DNA of 64,000 bases from Trichosporon coremiiforme (Eukaryota > Basidiomycota > Tremellomycetes > Trichosporonales > Trichosporonaceae): assembly GCA_039545355.1 (NCBI GenBank), contig BCJJ01000020.1, positions 62,001 through 126,000 on the forward strand. The letters are read 5' to 3'. The translations under genes were made by a program, and so were the position numbers. Each line of letters opens with the position of its first letter. The first letter of the stretch is position 1. The notes under the pieces are model-generated. The model was not told the DNA's origin. It saw only the letters and a list, made by a program, of their open reading frames with translations, and did no database searches. Below, piece by piece: positions 1 to 10,379 of this stretch.

Positions 1-1405
1 CTTCTCCCAGTTGTAGTCGGGGTTGCCGAAGTGGCCGTAGGCGGCGGTCTGGCGGTAGATGGGCTTCTGGAGGTCGAGCTCCTTGACAATGACACCGGGG
101 CGGAGGTCCCAGTTGTTGCGGATGATGTCGACGAGCTCGAGGTCCGTCTTCTTACCGGTGCCGTAAGTGTCGACGAAGATGGAGAGGGGCTCGGCGACAC
201 CAATGGCGTACGAGAGCTGGACGAGACAGCGCTTGGCGAGGCCAGCGGCGACGAGCGACTTGGCGATCCAACGGGCAGTGTAGGCAGCCGAACGGTCGAC
301 CTTGGAGAAGTCCTTGCCCGAGAAGGCACCACCACCGTGGGCACCCCAACCGCCGTAGGTGTCGACAATGATCTTGCGGCCAGTGAGACCGGCGTCACCC
401 TGGGGACCACCGATGACGAAGCGGCCAGAGGGCTGGATGTGGAGGACAACGTTCTCGTCAAGGAGGTCCTTGGGGATGACCTTCTTGATGATCTTCTCCT
501 CGATCTGCTGGCGGAGGTCCTCGGTCGTGATCTCCTCAGCGTGCTGGGTCGAGATGACAATGGTGTCGACACGGAGCGGGTGGAGGTGTCCGTTGTCGTC
601 CTTCTTGTACTCGACAGTGACCTGGGTCTTGGAGTCGGGGCGGAGCCAGCCCATCGAGCCGTCGCGGCGGGCGTCGGCCATGGCCTTGTTCAGCTTGTGG
701 GCAAGCATGATGGTGAGGGGCATGTACTCGGGGGTCTCGTCGGTGGCGTAGCCGAACATGATACCCTGGTCACCGGCACCGTGGTTCTCGAGGTCACCGT
801 GGTCGAGACCCTGGGCAATGTCGGGCGACTGCTGCTCAATGGCGACAAGGACGTTGCAGGTCTTGTAGTCGAAGCCCTTCTCAGAGTCGTCGTAGCCGAT
901 CTTCTGGATAGTGTCACGGATGACCTTCTGGTAGTCGACCCTGGCCTTGGTGGTGATCTCACCGAGGACCATGATCATACCGGTCTTGGCGGCGGTCTCA
1001 CAAGCGACCTTGGAGTTGGGGTCCTGCAAAGTTAGCGACAAGGTCACTGATAGCGCACGGGCCGTTTGGCGGGCCATCGACTCACCTCAGCAAGACAGGC
1101 ATCGAGGATGGCGTCCGAGACCTGGTCACAGATCTTGTCGGGGTGGCCCTCACCGACCGACTCGGAGGTGAAGAGGAAGCTGCTGTCAGCGGTCTTGTCC
1201 TTGTTCTGCGGCTGGCTGCGAAAAACGTGCGTCGAGCTGGCACCAGCCAGAATCGGAAGGTAGCTCCGCTCCGGTACTCCGACTCGGCGCTTGGGGTCCG
1301 CGTTGTCTGCGAGCACGGCGACGACACGTCTCAGCACGTTTGCTGTACTCACTGGCCGGGGGCGAGGTGGTGGTTGGGGCCGTTGCCGTTGGTGGTAGCA
1401 GTCAT
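1..1405 (-). CDS. SAM2: S-adenosylmethionine synthetase, C-terminus cut by window edge
   Basis: This enzyme makes S-adenosylmethionine, the cell's methyl donor, from methionine and ATP in the cytosol. Three exons are visible: 1353-1405, 1086-1215 and 1-1023, and the phases join cleanly. The second exon carries the N-terminal signature [20 protein letters not shown]. Exon 3 carries the ATP-binding stretch [18 protein letters not shown] and the glycine-rich loop [19 protein letters not shown], which are hallmarks of the family. The reading frame is still open at base 1, in a segment ([12 protein letters not shown]) that lies near the C-terminus of fungal homologues, so only a few residues should be missing. 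The start is the ATG at 1405, preceded on this strand by a pyrimidine-rich then A-rich leader. Yeast has two paralogues, so the choice of symbol is nominal. Confidence 0.95.
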
Positions 1406-2827
1406 TTTTGGTGTTTTGGTGAGGTTTGAGAGGGAAGAGGTTGGGAGAAGAAAGAAAAGGACAGGATTTTAAGAAAACCTACCCTACCACCCTAGGACCT
1501 TGGTATGAGCCGAGCCCAACGGGGTAAGCAGTGGTAGGGTGCAAGGGACTTAACGTGGAGAGCGCCCATAATTCTGATTTGCTTCCGTCGACGCGTATGG
1601 CGTGCTCATAACCAGGATTGTACGCGTGTGTGGAACGGTGACTACGGCGCTGCAGCAACCAGTCGGACGCCGGCGGGATCAAAATTTTCCAGGCGGCTGT
1701 CGCTGCACCCATCGGAATTTCGGACCTACCTTTGCAATCGTGCGATCACTGGCTCGTAGCTTGGGATGCATGCTGACCCCTGGGGATCTGAGGAGCGTCC
1801 CCAGTTGGCCCCCAGGACGCACGGTCCCCTGCACTCCAAGGGCTGCACGTGGGTATCTCGTATCTGGTAGACCTTTGGGCTTCCTCGGGCTTCTGCAGCA
1901 AGGCGGGCTAGGCCCGCAGAAGCCGGCGCTTTGTGTAGGCCGTGTAGGGCGCAGCCTGCGTGCCCAGGGCGTACAGTAGACAACTCTTACGTTCGGGGCT
2001 CGCCGTGCTAGCCGTGCTGCGGAGGTCGCCGAGAAGTGTGCAGACAGTGTATGGCATGGTGGACACGGTGGCAGCCGTAGAGCCATGGAACCAAAGTTTG
2101 CGGGAAATTGATAACGGAGAGCCGAACGGGTTACCCAGCGTTTAAGCGCGCGACGCGACCCACGTCCCGACTGTAATCTGTAATCTGCGTGCGTGCCTTG
2201 CCAGCCACCGGCCACCGAGAGCGCACGGTGCACACCCCGGCTTTCATACTTCGGCACGTCCGCAGACGGCAACGCTGAGTACGCGCTGATGCTGGGCGCT
2301 GGGCGTCTGGCGTCTGATTTCGACTCGAAGTTGTCTCAACCCCGGGTACAGTCTACGGCGAGGGCATGAATCGTATCAGTGTCGTGTCAGTCACCGAAGC
2401 TGGTCCAGGAACCGGAAGCTAGACAGCGCTGCGCCGTCTATTGCGTTTGGCGCGTTTCAGCGCACGTTTAACCGGCGCCGGCCAGCGTGTCAGGCTACGA
2501 CTTAGACGTGGTCCAACGCCATATGCCGCATGTCGAAGCTATCTGATCCGCTGCATGCGTGTGTCGACTCGTCATCCGGAGGGATCACGTCATATCGTCG
2601 TCTTATCTCGCTCTCTCCTCCTTGCGATGTCTGCTGAAACACTCGACGCCCCCGACCCACTCTACCCAAAGTAGACGCAGAGGTACGCGCACGAATCGTC
2701 GCGTCACGCCGGTCCACGACGTGTCTTCACCATCGACCGAGCTTCGCAAACGTCACGTGACATGTGAAAGATTGAGAATGGGGCGGCCCCGGCACCGACC
2801 TGCAAGCAGTGCCACGCGAGTGCCACG
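1406..2827. other. Intergenic region upstream of SAM synthetase
   Basis: I see no convincing coding exon here on either strand. The 50 bases next to the SAM synthetase start are pyrimidine-rich on the coding strand, as expected for its promoter and 5' leader. Longer open frames exist but have no recognisable domain, splice context or family resemblance. Confidence 0.5.
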
Positions 2828-2914
2828 TTCCTGATCGTATAACGGCTAGTATGCTCGCTTGTCACCTTTTCCGGCAGACCGCGGGAGATCGGAGTTCGAT
2901 TCTCCGTCAGGAAG
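2828..2914 (+). tRNA. tRNA-Asp(GTC) with a 15-base intron
   Basis: The acceptor strands TTCCTGA and TCAGGAA pair fully, with discriminator G at 2914. The D-arm region resembles eukaryotic tRNA-Asp. The anticodon stem CTCGC pairs with GCGGG when 15 bases are removed after position 37 (the canonical tRNA intron site), which leaves the loop TTGTCAC with anticodon GTC. The T arm CGGAG-TTCGATT-CTCCG is intact and provides the B box. A short T-rich stretch just downstream could serve as a Pol III terminator. The mature length is 72 bases. Confidence 0.93.
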
Positions 2915-3129
2915 TTATATCTTTTGATCTTTGCTTAGACAACTTGATTTTTGGCGCCCGATGAAACGATGGGTGGTGTTGGGTCTGAAGAAGCAGAAGC
3001 AGACAGCCCCTGTTCTCCAGAGTGTACTCGGAACATCGTGCTCATGAGCTGTCAGTGGAAAGAGTGGAAATGGCAGCTGCCAAGCGCACTTGGTGGCGCA
3101 CAGCGACAATGCTAATGATACATGCAAAT

Positions 3130-3950
3130 CTAATGGTAGAACTTGTTGAACTTTTCGACGAGCACGGGGTCGTCCTGTCTGTCAGCTCCATCAGCTTGGA
3201 CAGCTTACGCAGTATCGCGGGTGGAAGCCCTCAAAGCCCTCGCGAAGCACGAGCACCTCCTGGTCCTTCGGCGCGTCCTCCTTCAGAAGCATGTCGCGGG
3301 CTTCGATGTAGCGCTGGGATGTCAGCTACTACCCCAACACAGGTAGCTCGCCGCTGTATGAACGGCTGTAGGCCGGCGTGAGGAGAGATGGGGACATGCG
3401 GGAGACTGGGCTCCTGCGATCGCCGCTTGACTCGTGAACTCACCCTCGCTGCCTTCGGACCACGGACCTGCGACAGGGCGCAATGAAACACGACCTTCGG
3501 CACTGGGGTTAGCTAGGAGCAGCACGCTAACGCACCAGTCTTGACCTTATCCACGATCTCGGTGATGTTGCCCATGAACTCATCGCTGGGGTAGTGCAGG
3601 CAGCCGACAATGTTGCCGCCCTGGCTGTCAGCTCCGTTTTCCCTCGGTTAGTTTCCTCCCCTCTCCCTTTCCGCTCCTCTGTAGCACTGCCAGCGTCGTT
3701 GGGTCCTTGTGCTTGCGATCGGGCAGCTCGGGAGCAGAAACAGTAGGGTTGTAGAGGAAGGTGGAGGCTGAGGATGGGTCCAAGCGACTTACAGCAAAGT
3801 CGCTGTCGCGCACGTCGACGACGGCGTACTCCCTCCCGTTGCCAGTGGGATTGGCCTTGATCAGCGTTGCGAGTTCCTGTTCTGTCAGCTGTGTTCGGAC
3901 CGCTAGCTCACATCCGCGTTGATGTAGCGGTACGACGGTGTCAGGGACAT
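3130..3950 (-). CDS. Rhodanese-fold CDC25/arsenate-reductase-like phosphatase
   Basis: This is a small single-domain protein of about 138 residues in the Ych1/Acr2/Ibp1 family, which act as protein tyrosine phosphatases or arsenate reductases. I assemble six exons: 3912-3950, 3793-3876, 3536-3620, 3444-3502, 3209-3313 and 3130-3174. The N-terminal half has the rhodanese strand-loop YAVVDVRDSDFAGGNIVGC. The active-site loop is HCALSQVR, giving Cys-x5-Arg. The C-terminus DDPVLVEKFNKFYH matches the usual end of the family. The phosphatase and arsenate-reductase roles cannot be told apart from sequence alone. The chosen ATG at 3950 gives the family's usual start, but an in-frame ATG at 4106 would add a 52-residue extension (see findings). 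Confidence 0.85.
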
Positions 3951-4005
3951 TCTCCACTTGTCCAAACGATTCTTCTGATCTTCAGTTAAGCGACGAGCGA
4001 AGCGG

Positions 4006-4029
4006 GGAGCTGGAGCTGGAGCTGGAGCT
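4006..4029. repeat. Hexamer microsatellite (GGAGCT)x4
   Basis: Four perfect copies of GGAGCT lie upstream of the CDC25-like gene. Read on the minus strand in the frame of that gene they encode Ala-Pro repeats within a possible N-terminal extension. Confidence 0.9.
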
Positions 4030-4271
4030 GGCTGTTCGAGCGGTGCAGAGAGGTATCGGCGGGCGCAGGGATATGCTAAGCGCAAGTGATGTATTCTGGG
4101 TAGCATGCAATCTTGAGGCTGGCAACAACAACAACAATCTCGCGTGCCAGAGTCCGGCGGATGTCGGCCGAACGGAACCAATAAGACCTCGAACATGACA
4201 CACTCACGGTGAGCTTCGGCTTGACTTTACCTCCACCTTGCCGCTTGCAACTTCATCACCACTTCGTCATC

Positions 4272-5206
4272 ATGTTTGCCCGTGCTGGTCTCCGCACTCT
4301 TGTAAGCTAGGAAAGATGTCTTGAGCTGACAGTGCAGAACTCCCTCCCCCGCGCCCGTCTCGCTCAGGTCTCGCAGCAGATTGCCCAGCGCCGTGCACTC
4401 TCGGACGAGGCACGCAAGCTCATCGACAATGTAAGTTGGGGTTCACTCCAGCCTCCCTCTACATGCAGTCCACAGCTTTTTTGGCTGCAGGGCAGCTGGT
4501 TATGAACAGCGGGCTTTTGGTGGTGGGAGGGTCCAGGCAGGAAGCTATGAGAGCAGGAGACATTAGCTGACATCCAGGCTGTTCATGAGAACCCCCTCGT
4601 CGTGTTCATGAAGGGCACGCCGGAGCAACCGCAGTGCGGCTTCTCGCGCGCCGTGTGCCAGATCCTCGAGGTCCAGGGTGTTCCCCGCGAGAAGATCGTG
4701 AGTTACAACTGTCTCGAGGACCCTGAGCTCCGTGAGGGCATTAAGGAGTACTCGTGAGTAAGCAGCAGCTCTGGCCGGGCAGTCGCCGCACCAGCGGCGG
4801 CTGCGATGGCTGGTGTGCTATGCGCATACCGGAAGCTGGGAAGTGGCTGTCGGACAGCTGGGCTGTCGGATTGTCGCGCTCAGTCATCAGACTACTCGTC
4901 TTGAGTGCGAGCAGTGTGATCCGTCAGCCCGTCAGCATCTTCAGCGTCGGACACCTCCGGCAGACACAGCTGCCACCAGTTTTCACGTTGAGTTTCATGA
5001 AGCTAACGACCAGCGAATGGCCCACGATCCCCCAGGTCTATGTCAAGGGCGAGTTTGTCGGCGGCTGCGACATCATGCTCTCCAGTAAGCTTGTGCCACG
5101 GTCTCCAAGCTAACCCACAGTGCACCAGGATGGAGAACTCGAGAAGCTCCTCGTCAAGGAGGGCCTCGCACCCGAGCTCCCGCCCCTCGAGGAGGAGTCG
5201 AAGTAG
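4272..5206 (+). CDS. GRX5: Monothiol glutaredoxin, mitochondrial
   Basis: Grx5 carries [2Fe-2S] clusters from the Isu scaffold to recipient proteins in the mitochondrial matrix. Five exons join in phase: 4272-4301, 4338-4430, 4578-4753, 5014-5084 and 5121-5206, giving about 151 residues. The N-terminus ([10 protein letters not shown], basic and free of acidic residues) looks like a mitochondrial presequence. The core contains [14 protein letters not shown] with the CGFS monothiol site, followed by [19 protein letters not shown], which has the cis-Pro and the glycine-rich glutathione-binding turn. The gene lies head to head with the CDC25-like gene, only about 320 bases from start to start, so they may share a promoter. 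Confidence 0.95.
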
Positions 5207-5478
5207 ACTTGCACTATCACTTAATGTATCTTATCATGCTGCTTGAGGTTGGTCTGTGCGGCATGCCGGGACCGACATCCTCACATCGAACTGTGGCCCC
5301 GTCTGGCTGCTCCGTTTGGCTTACGTCGAGACTGAAGAGCTCAGAGCAGCCTTACGTCAGTCTGCCTGGCCGGGAACTTGTGCGGGCCTGTTGTGGCCAT
5401 GAATCGGCCTGCCCTGGCCATACAGTTGGACCAGGCGGGAGGAGAAATGTGATCATGATGCCATGCGATGCTATATAA

Positions 5479-6772
5479 CTACTTGCGGTCGTTCTTGCGC
5501 TCGGGACCGAGGAGGCGGGCGCGGCGGCGGGGACGCATGCGCGGCGCGACCTTCTGGTACCACTCCCAAGTCATGGACATGAGGGGTCCAGCGGCGTCGT
5601 ACGGCGACGGGATCTCCGAGTACGCCGCACGCGCAGTGGGGTGGCGGACGTACACAGCCGAGCACGTCAGGTACGACGGGAGCAGGTAAGCCGGGACAAA
5701 GATGAAGGGCTGCGCATAGTCCGGCAGCCGGAAGTACTCGCCCGGAGCGTACACCTTCTCAGCCTTCTTCTCCTTCTTCTTCTCGCCCTCGGCCGCCTCG
5801 GACTCGGAGGACTCCGCAGAGGCCTCAACCGCCTCAACGGGCTCGTCGCTGTTCTCGCTGTTCGCCAGAGCCTCGTCGGCATCCTCCTCGGCCTTCTCGG
5901 CGGCCGCCTCGCCCTCCTTCGGCGCACGCGGGTTGATGAACGGGATCATCGCCGGGTCCACCGTGAAAATGTCGCCGGGGTTCAGGAGCGTGTTCGGGTT
6001 GCGGCACTGGATATTAGCTCGGCCTCTTTCCTGCAGCTACCACAGCATGATGTACTCACGAGATTTCCGTTCAGCCTAACGTGGCCCTGGACGACGTAGG
6101 AGCGGGCAGCCCAGACGGAACGGGCGAAGCACGCGCGGAAGATGAGGACGTCGAGACGGCGCTCAGTCTCGGCGAACATCATGGTTCCGACGGGCGACAG
6201 GCCGTCCTTCTGGAGCTGCTCGAGACGTCTGTTCATGCCCGTTCGTCCGCCGGCGGCCTCGCGGCCCTCGACCCACTTGCTGAGGTCGTTCTGCCTCTTG
6301 TCGCTCTTGGCCGAGTTGTGTCGCATAACGGGCAGAGCCTGCGGGAGGTACCAGCGCCCGAACTTCTTCGACGGCAGGTGGTCCGCGTGGTATCCCTTCG
6401 TGAGACGCTTCGCGTTCCAGCGCTCCTGGTACAGCTTCGCGCCGTGGATCTGGCCGTCGTGCCCCGTCCGCGTGTACAGGTCGCCCTGCGGAAGGGTGCG
6501 GCGCCACATGTTGTACAGGTTCTTCGGGCTCCAGCTCTGCGACGTTAGCGTTGCTCCAATCATTCTTCTGCCGCCCATCGCCGTGCTTTCTACAGCTCCA
6601 TGTCTCCCCGCAGACTGTCGATCGTCGATACCGCAGGCAAACAAAAGTCGGCAGAGACAGGAACGGCGGAATCGCCCGGCGCAGCGGTCGAAGGGCGGAA
6701 TAAACGCACCATGCGAGGGATCGCTTGCCGAAAGTTGAAGACATCGCGCACGCCGACCGGACGCTGGGGCAT
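5479..6772 (-). CDS. NAM9: Mitochondrial small-subunit ribosomal protein uS4m
   Basis: This protein belongs to the small subunit of the mitochondrial ribosome. Three exons (6710-6772, 6060-6536, 5479-6006) encode 355 residues. Exon 1 ends exactly at a codon ([14 protein letters not shown]) and joins to [13 protein letters not shown], the conserved start of the family. An S4-type RNA-binding segment follows ([20 protein letters not shown] with [13 protein letters not shown]). Between residues of about 190 and 260 there is a fungal-style acidic insert rich in Glu, Ala and Ser. The C-terminal part ends [20 protein letters not shown]. The intron before the second exon ends in a clear GCTAAC-branch acceptor, which rules out the longer frame that would start inside it. 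Confidence 0.92.
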
Positions 6773-7620
6773 GGTGGGCGAGTTTTGATGGGTGTCGTGT
6801 GCTCTAGGCTCTACCTCGAATCTTTCAAGTCTGGCAGTAGGCCCGTCGAAAAGTCGGAGACTGGGAGGTCGCCAGTCCGAGAGATTGACACGGAGGCAAA
6901 CCCGCGTGGGCTCATCGGCCACGTGACCTCCACTCGATGTCTACTTCAAGATGGCCACAGGGTGGATGACGAGATCAGCTATGTCTACTTTCATGGGACG
7001 GGTAGTAGAGGGATGCAGACAAAGACGAGATAGAAATGGGGGGTGATATTGGAACTTGGGAGCTGGCGGGTGCAGGCGCAGGTCTAAGCTTGTGATGTGC
7101 ACTTTGGCACATTGGCATCTCACCCCGTCCCAAAGCCCGTCCGCGCGCCGTGGTTTGAACGCCGACATATTGGCACGTTCTGGTCACCCACAAGACCTCT
7201 GTAGCGACGATACAGAGCTTTTCGAGGCCATAGACACATGCAGAGCATTCTTCTGCATCCTCGGACATTTGCTGCTCCGTTGACTCTGCATTGGAGCCTG
7301 AATGACGTCCCAGAGACGGATATTATTCGCCCCCACGTCCGCATCGGGGTACTCTCGGAGGATTCTAGGAACGAGCGGTAGTTGCTATTCCCAGCTTGCC
7401 GCAGCAGGTACTAGGCATGCGACCTTCAATCTTCATGTTTGGTTCTGTGGTGTGATCTCATCATTCGTTCATTTAGCTCTCGGTGCGCGTCTCCATCACC
7501 CTTCCACTCTCCGATTCTACTATACCCGCGACTACACGACCACCAGACCAACTCCGACTCCAGCCCAATCATCCGCCAACCTCCCGACGCCGGCTATTAC
7601 CCGGCAACGCGTGCTCAGCG
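6773..7620. promoter_or_regulatory. Divergent promoter region between NAM9 and the zinc-cluster gene
   Basis: About 850 bases separate the two start codons. I see no coding exon. The part nearest the zinc-cluster gene is CT-rich on the plus strand and probably holds its leader. No specific operator is recognisable. Confidence 0.5.
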
Positions 7621-10328
7621 ATGACACCATCGACGACGAGTCCGCACGCCGAGTCTTCACGCTCGGCCTCGGAGCGCGGCAAAGAGAAGGAGAAAGAGCG
7701 GTCTCGCTCGCCACCAGCGAAACGGCAGAAGTTCTCGCGGTCACGTACCGCGTGCCTCCAAGTATGTCCCCCGCTCCACCCCAGCTAACCCCAGTGCCGC
7801 AGCCGGAAATCGAAGTGCGGTGCGCTACCGCCAGATCCCTGCCCGAACTGCGTCGAGGCAGACCTGCCGTGCCAGTGGCCGACTGAGGACGGGCGATCTT
7901 CGAAAGCGCGACTGCAGAGGTATCGGCAGCAGCTGCAGCAGGAGGAGAAGCCGGCGGGCGAATGGCTCGACCAGCTCCTCGCTGGCGCGATGGGGAACGC
8001 GAATCCAGGTGAGCGCTACGTATTTGGCACGACTGACGGACAGGCCTGGGAAGTGGGATGGGTGCGCTGCCGAACATGTTCCCCCCGACGCCCGCGCCAG
8101 CGGCTGGAGTGATGCAACCTCAGCCCCGGTTCGGATACTCGCCGACATCCGGAAGCGTGAACGTGCCCCTGTCGCCGGCGCAGAGCATGGCGATGCCGAT
8201 GAACATGTTCAACGGCGCGGGGCAGGGGCCCGTGAACCCGACCGACTTCATCTGGGCCGTTAGCTCCCGACTCCCGGTTGTTGAGGAAGCTTCCCCGGAT
8301 AGGAGCACGGCGAGCGACCCCTCGCCTGTCGCTATGGACCCCTCGCGCCCGCGCTCGCAGAACCAGGGCCGCACAGTCAAGGTGTCCTGGTACCGGCCGC
8401 ACGGGAAGACGGCGATCGCCCCGGGACTGAAGAAGGTGACACTGAAAGTACGCGTGAACACGCCATCCGGGGAGGCGACCACCCCCTCGGCGGCATTGGA
8501 CGGCACGGCGAGTGAGCTGTTCGCCTCCGACGGGTTCCCAGCCACGCCTGTCATGCTCCACCTGTTGGACGTGTTCCGGGTCCACTTCGGGGCACAGTTC
8601 CCCCTGGTGGCAGAGTTGGGGCTCGAGGCAGGCGTGGAGAACCGCACGGCGAGCCTCTTCCTCCTCCTCGCCATTGGGGCCATCGCGGCGAGGTTCAGCA
8701 AACATCCGCTTGTTGCGCTCCCTGAACTGCAACCGCACGAGTACGGAAAGGTGTTCTACGCGCGCGCAAAGGCTATGGTGGGCACCATGCTTGGTTTCCC
8801 ATCCCGCGAGGCGATCATCGGGTTCGTGTTGCTGGCGCACCTCGGATTCAGCGAGGACAGTGAAAGCGAAGTCTGGATGTTCACGGGCCTGGCTGTGCGG
8901 ATGTCGGTCGACTTTGGCTTGCATCTAACGCCTCCGCCAGAATCTGCTGTGAGCGAGCGTGACCGCCGTCTGAACAGGCTCACGTTCTGGTCCGTCCTGC
9001 TGATGGACTATGCGCTGTCTTTCGGTGTGGGACGGCAGACGGCCTTCCGGCCAGAGGACATTACGCAAACCCTGCCATCTGAGGACGACATCGGGGGCGC
9101 CGAAGGTGCACGCAGCCCCTTCCCGTACGCGGCGCGCATGATGCTGAGCTACGGGCCGCTCATCAACGCCTTGAACCGCGGGTATGCGCCTGGATACGGC
9201 GGTACCAAGGTCGAGACGGCGCGGGCCGCGGCCATTAAGGAGTACGCCCGTCTTCCGCCTGATATGCAGTGGAACGTCGCGAATTTGCAGGCGCAGAATC
9301 GCGCAAGGCAAGGGAGTATCTTCCTCCATCTGCATCTTTGGATGCACACAATCCTCGCGTCTGAGTATCTGACGGGCACGGATCTGCTGGCGCGCAGGCC
9401 CGGCAAGCCTGGCTCCAAACCTCCTTCCGCCTCGAGCGACAGTGGGAACCTGCACCCATCGAGCGCCGAGCGGACCGCGAAGGAGAGCACAGCCGCCGAG
9501 AAAGGAAAGGAGGCAGCGGAGAAAGGCGGGCTCAGTGTCAATGGAACAAGTGTCGGCGCCATGACACCCAACACGGCCGCGGCGAGCAACCTCTGGCGCC
9601 ACTCTGTGCGGACCATTGGCGACATTCTCGTCCTGAGCGACATCATCAATCCGTTCATGTACTTTGCTCTGCCCTTTGTGAACCAGGCATGGTTCGTCGC
9701 GGGGTGCTGCTATGTGAAGGAGATCGAGGAGGCGCGGGCTGGACTCTCCAATGCTCCATCACGGGCTGCTTCGCCTGTGCCCATCGTCCGTGTGTCCGAT
9801 GAGACTGGGGCCGCACTCCACTCGGCAGCTGCTGAGCCCATCTGCGAGGGTGAGCAGGGCGACGGCGAGAAAGAAGAGGAGGATGGTGAATCAAGTGGCA
9901 GCGAGAGCGCCGACTCGCGGCCAAACGTGGACCTCTCCCGCGCCCTCCTCACGAGTGTGGCCACAACGAACATATCCACGCTGCAGCAAGGGTTGCAGAA
10001 ACTCGCGACGTATTGGTACGGCGCAGAGTGGATTGCGGGCACGCTGCGGCAGCGCATCGAGGGCATTCATGACGTCGACCTCGGGCTTGTGCGCGAGAAT
10101 TTCGCGTCATTCTATTCTCTACCCGACGCGGGGATTGCTGGCGTGCCGCACGCAAGAGCCGAGGTCGACCCGAGCACGAGAACGCCAGCGGCGGGGCAGT
10201 ACGCTGCTTTCAGTGGAGGGTTCACGGGTGACCTGGGCGGGTTTTTGAGTTTGCCGTTCGACATTGAGAGCGGACCAGTCACGGAACAGGAGGTCGCTAT
10301 TGACCAGGTGCTCCCGCATTGGGCCTAG
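7621..10328 (+). CDS. Zn2Cys6 binuclear-cluster transcription factor
   Basis: This is a fungal-type transcription factor of about 879 residues, from three exons: 7621-7761, 7795-8008 and 8044-10328 (introns of 34 and 35 bases). The DNA-binding domain spans the first intron. CLQC before and after the join is followed by RSRKSKC, CPNC and LPC, giving the spacing C-x2-C-x6-C-x7-C-x2-C-x6-C. A Ser/Arg/Lys-rich nuclear-localisation-like tract precedes it. Residues from about 300 to 560 (VFRVHFGAQFPLVAELGLE, then KVFYARAKAMVGTMLG and WMFTGLAVRMSVDFGLHL) match the fungal-specific transcription factor middle domain. An acidic Glu/Ser run sits near residue 730. The target genes cannot be inferred. The stop lies 51 bases from the convergent HBS1 stop. 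Confidence 0.9.
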
Positions 10329-10379
10329 GAATATGCATCGCTGTATTACTTTTTACAATTTCTACAGACCACAGCAGGC

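Noticed and set aside
8016..8924. A 302-residue minus-strand frame opposite the zinc-cluster gene
   Set aside because: It overlaps the conserved middle domain of the transcription factor and has no support of its own.
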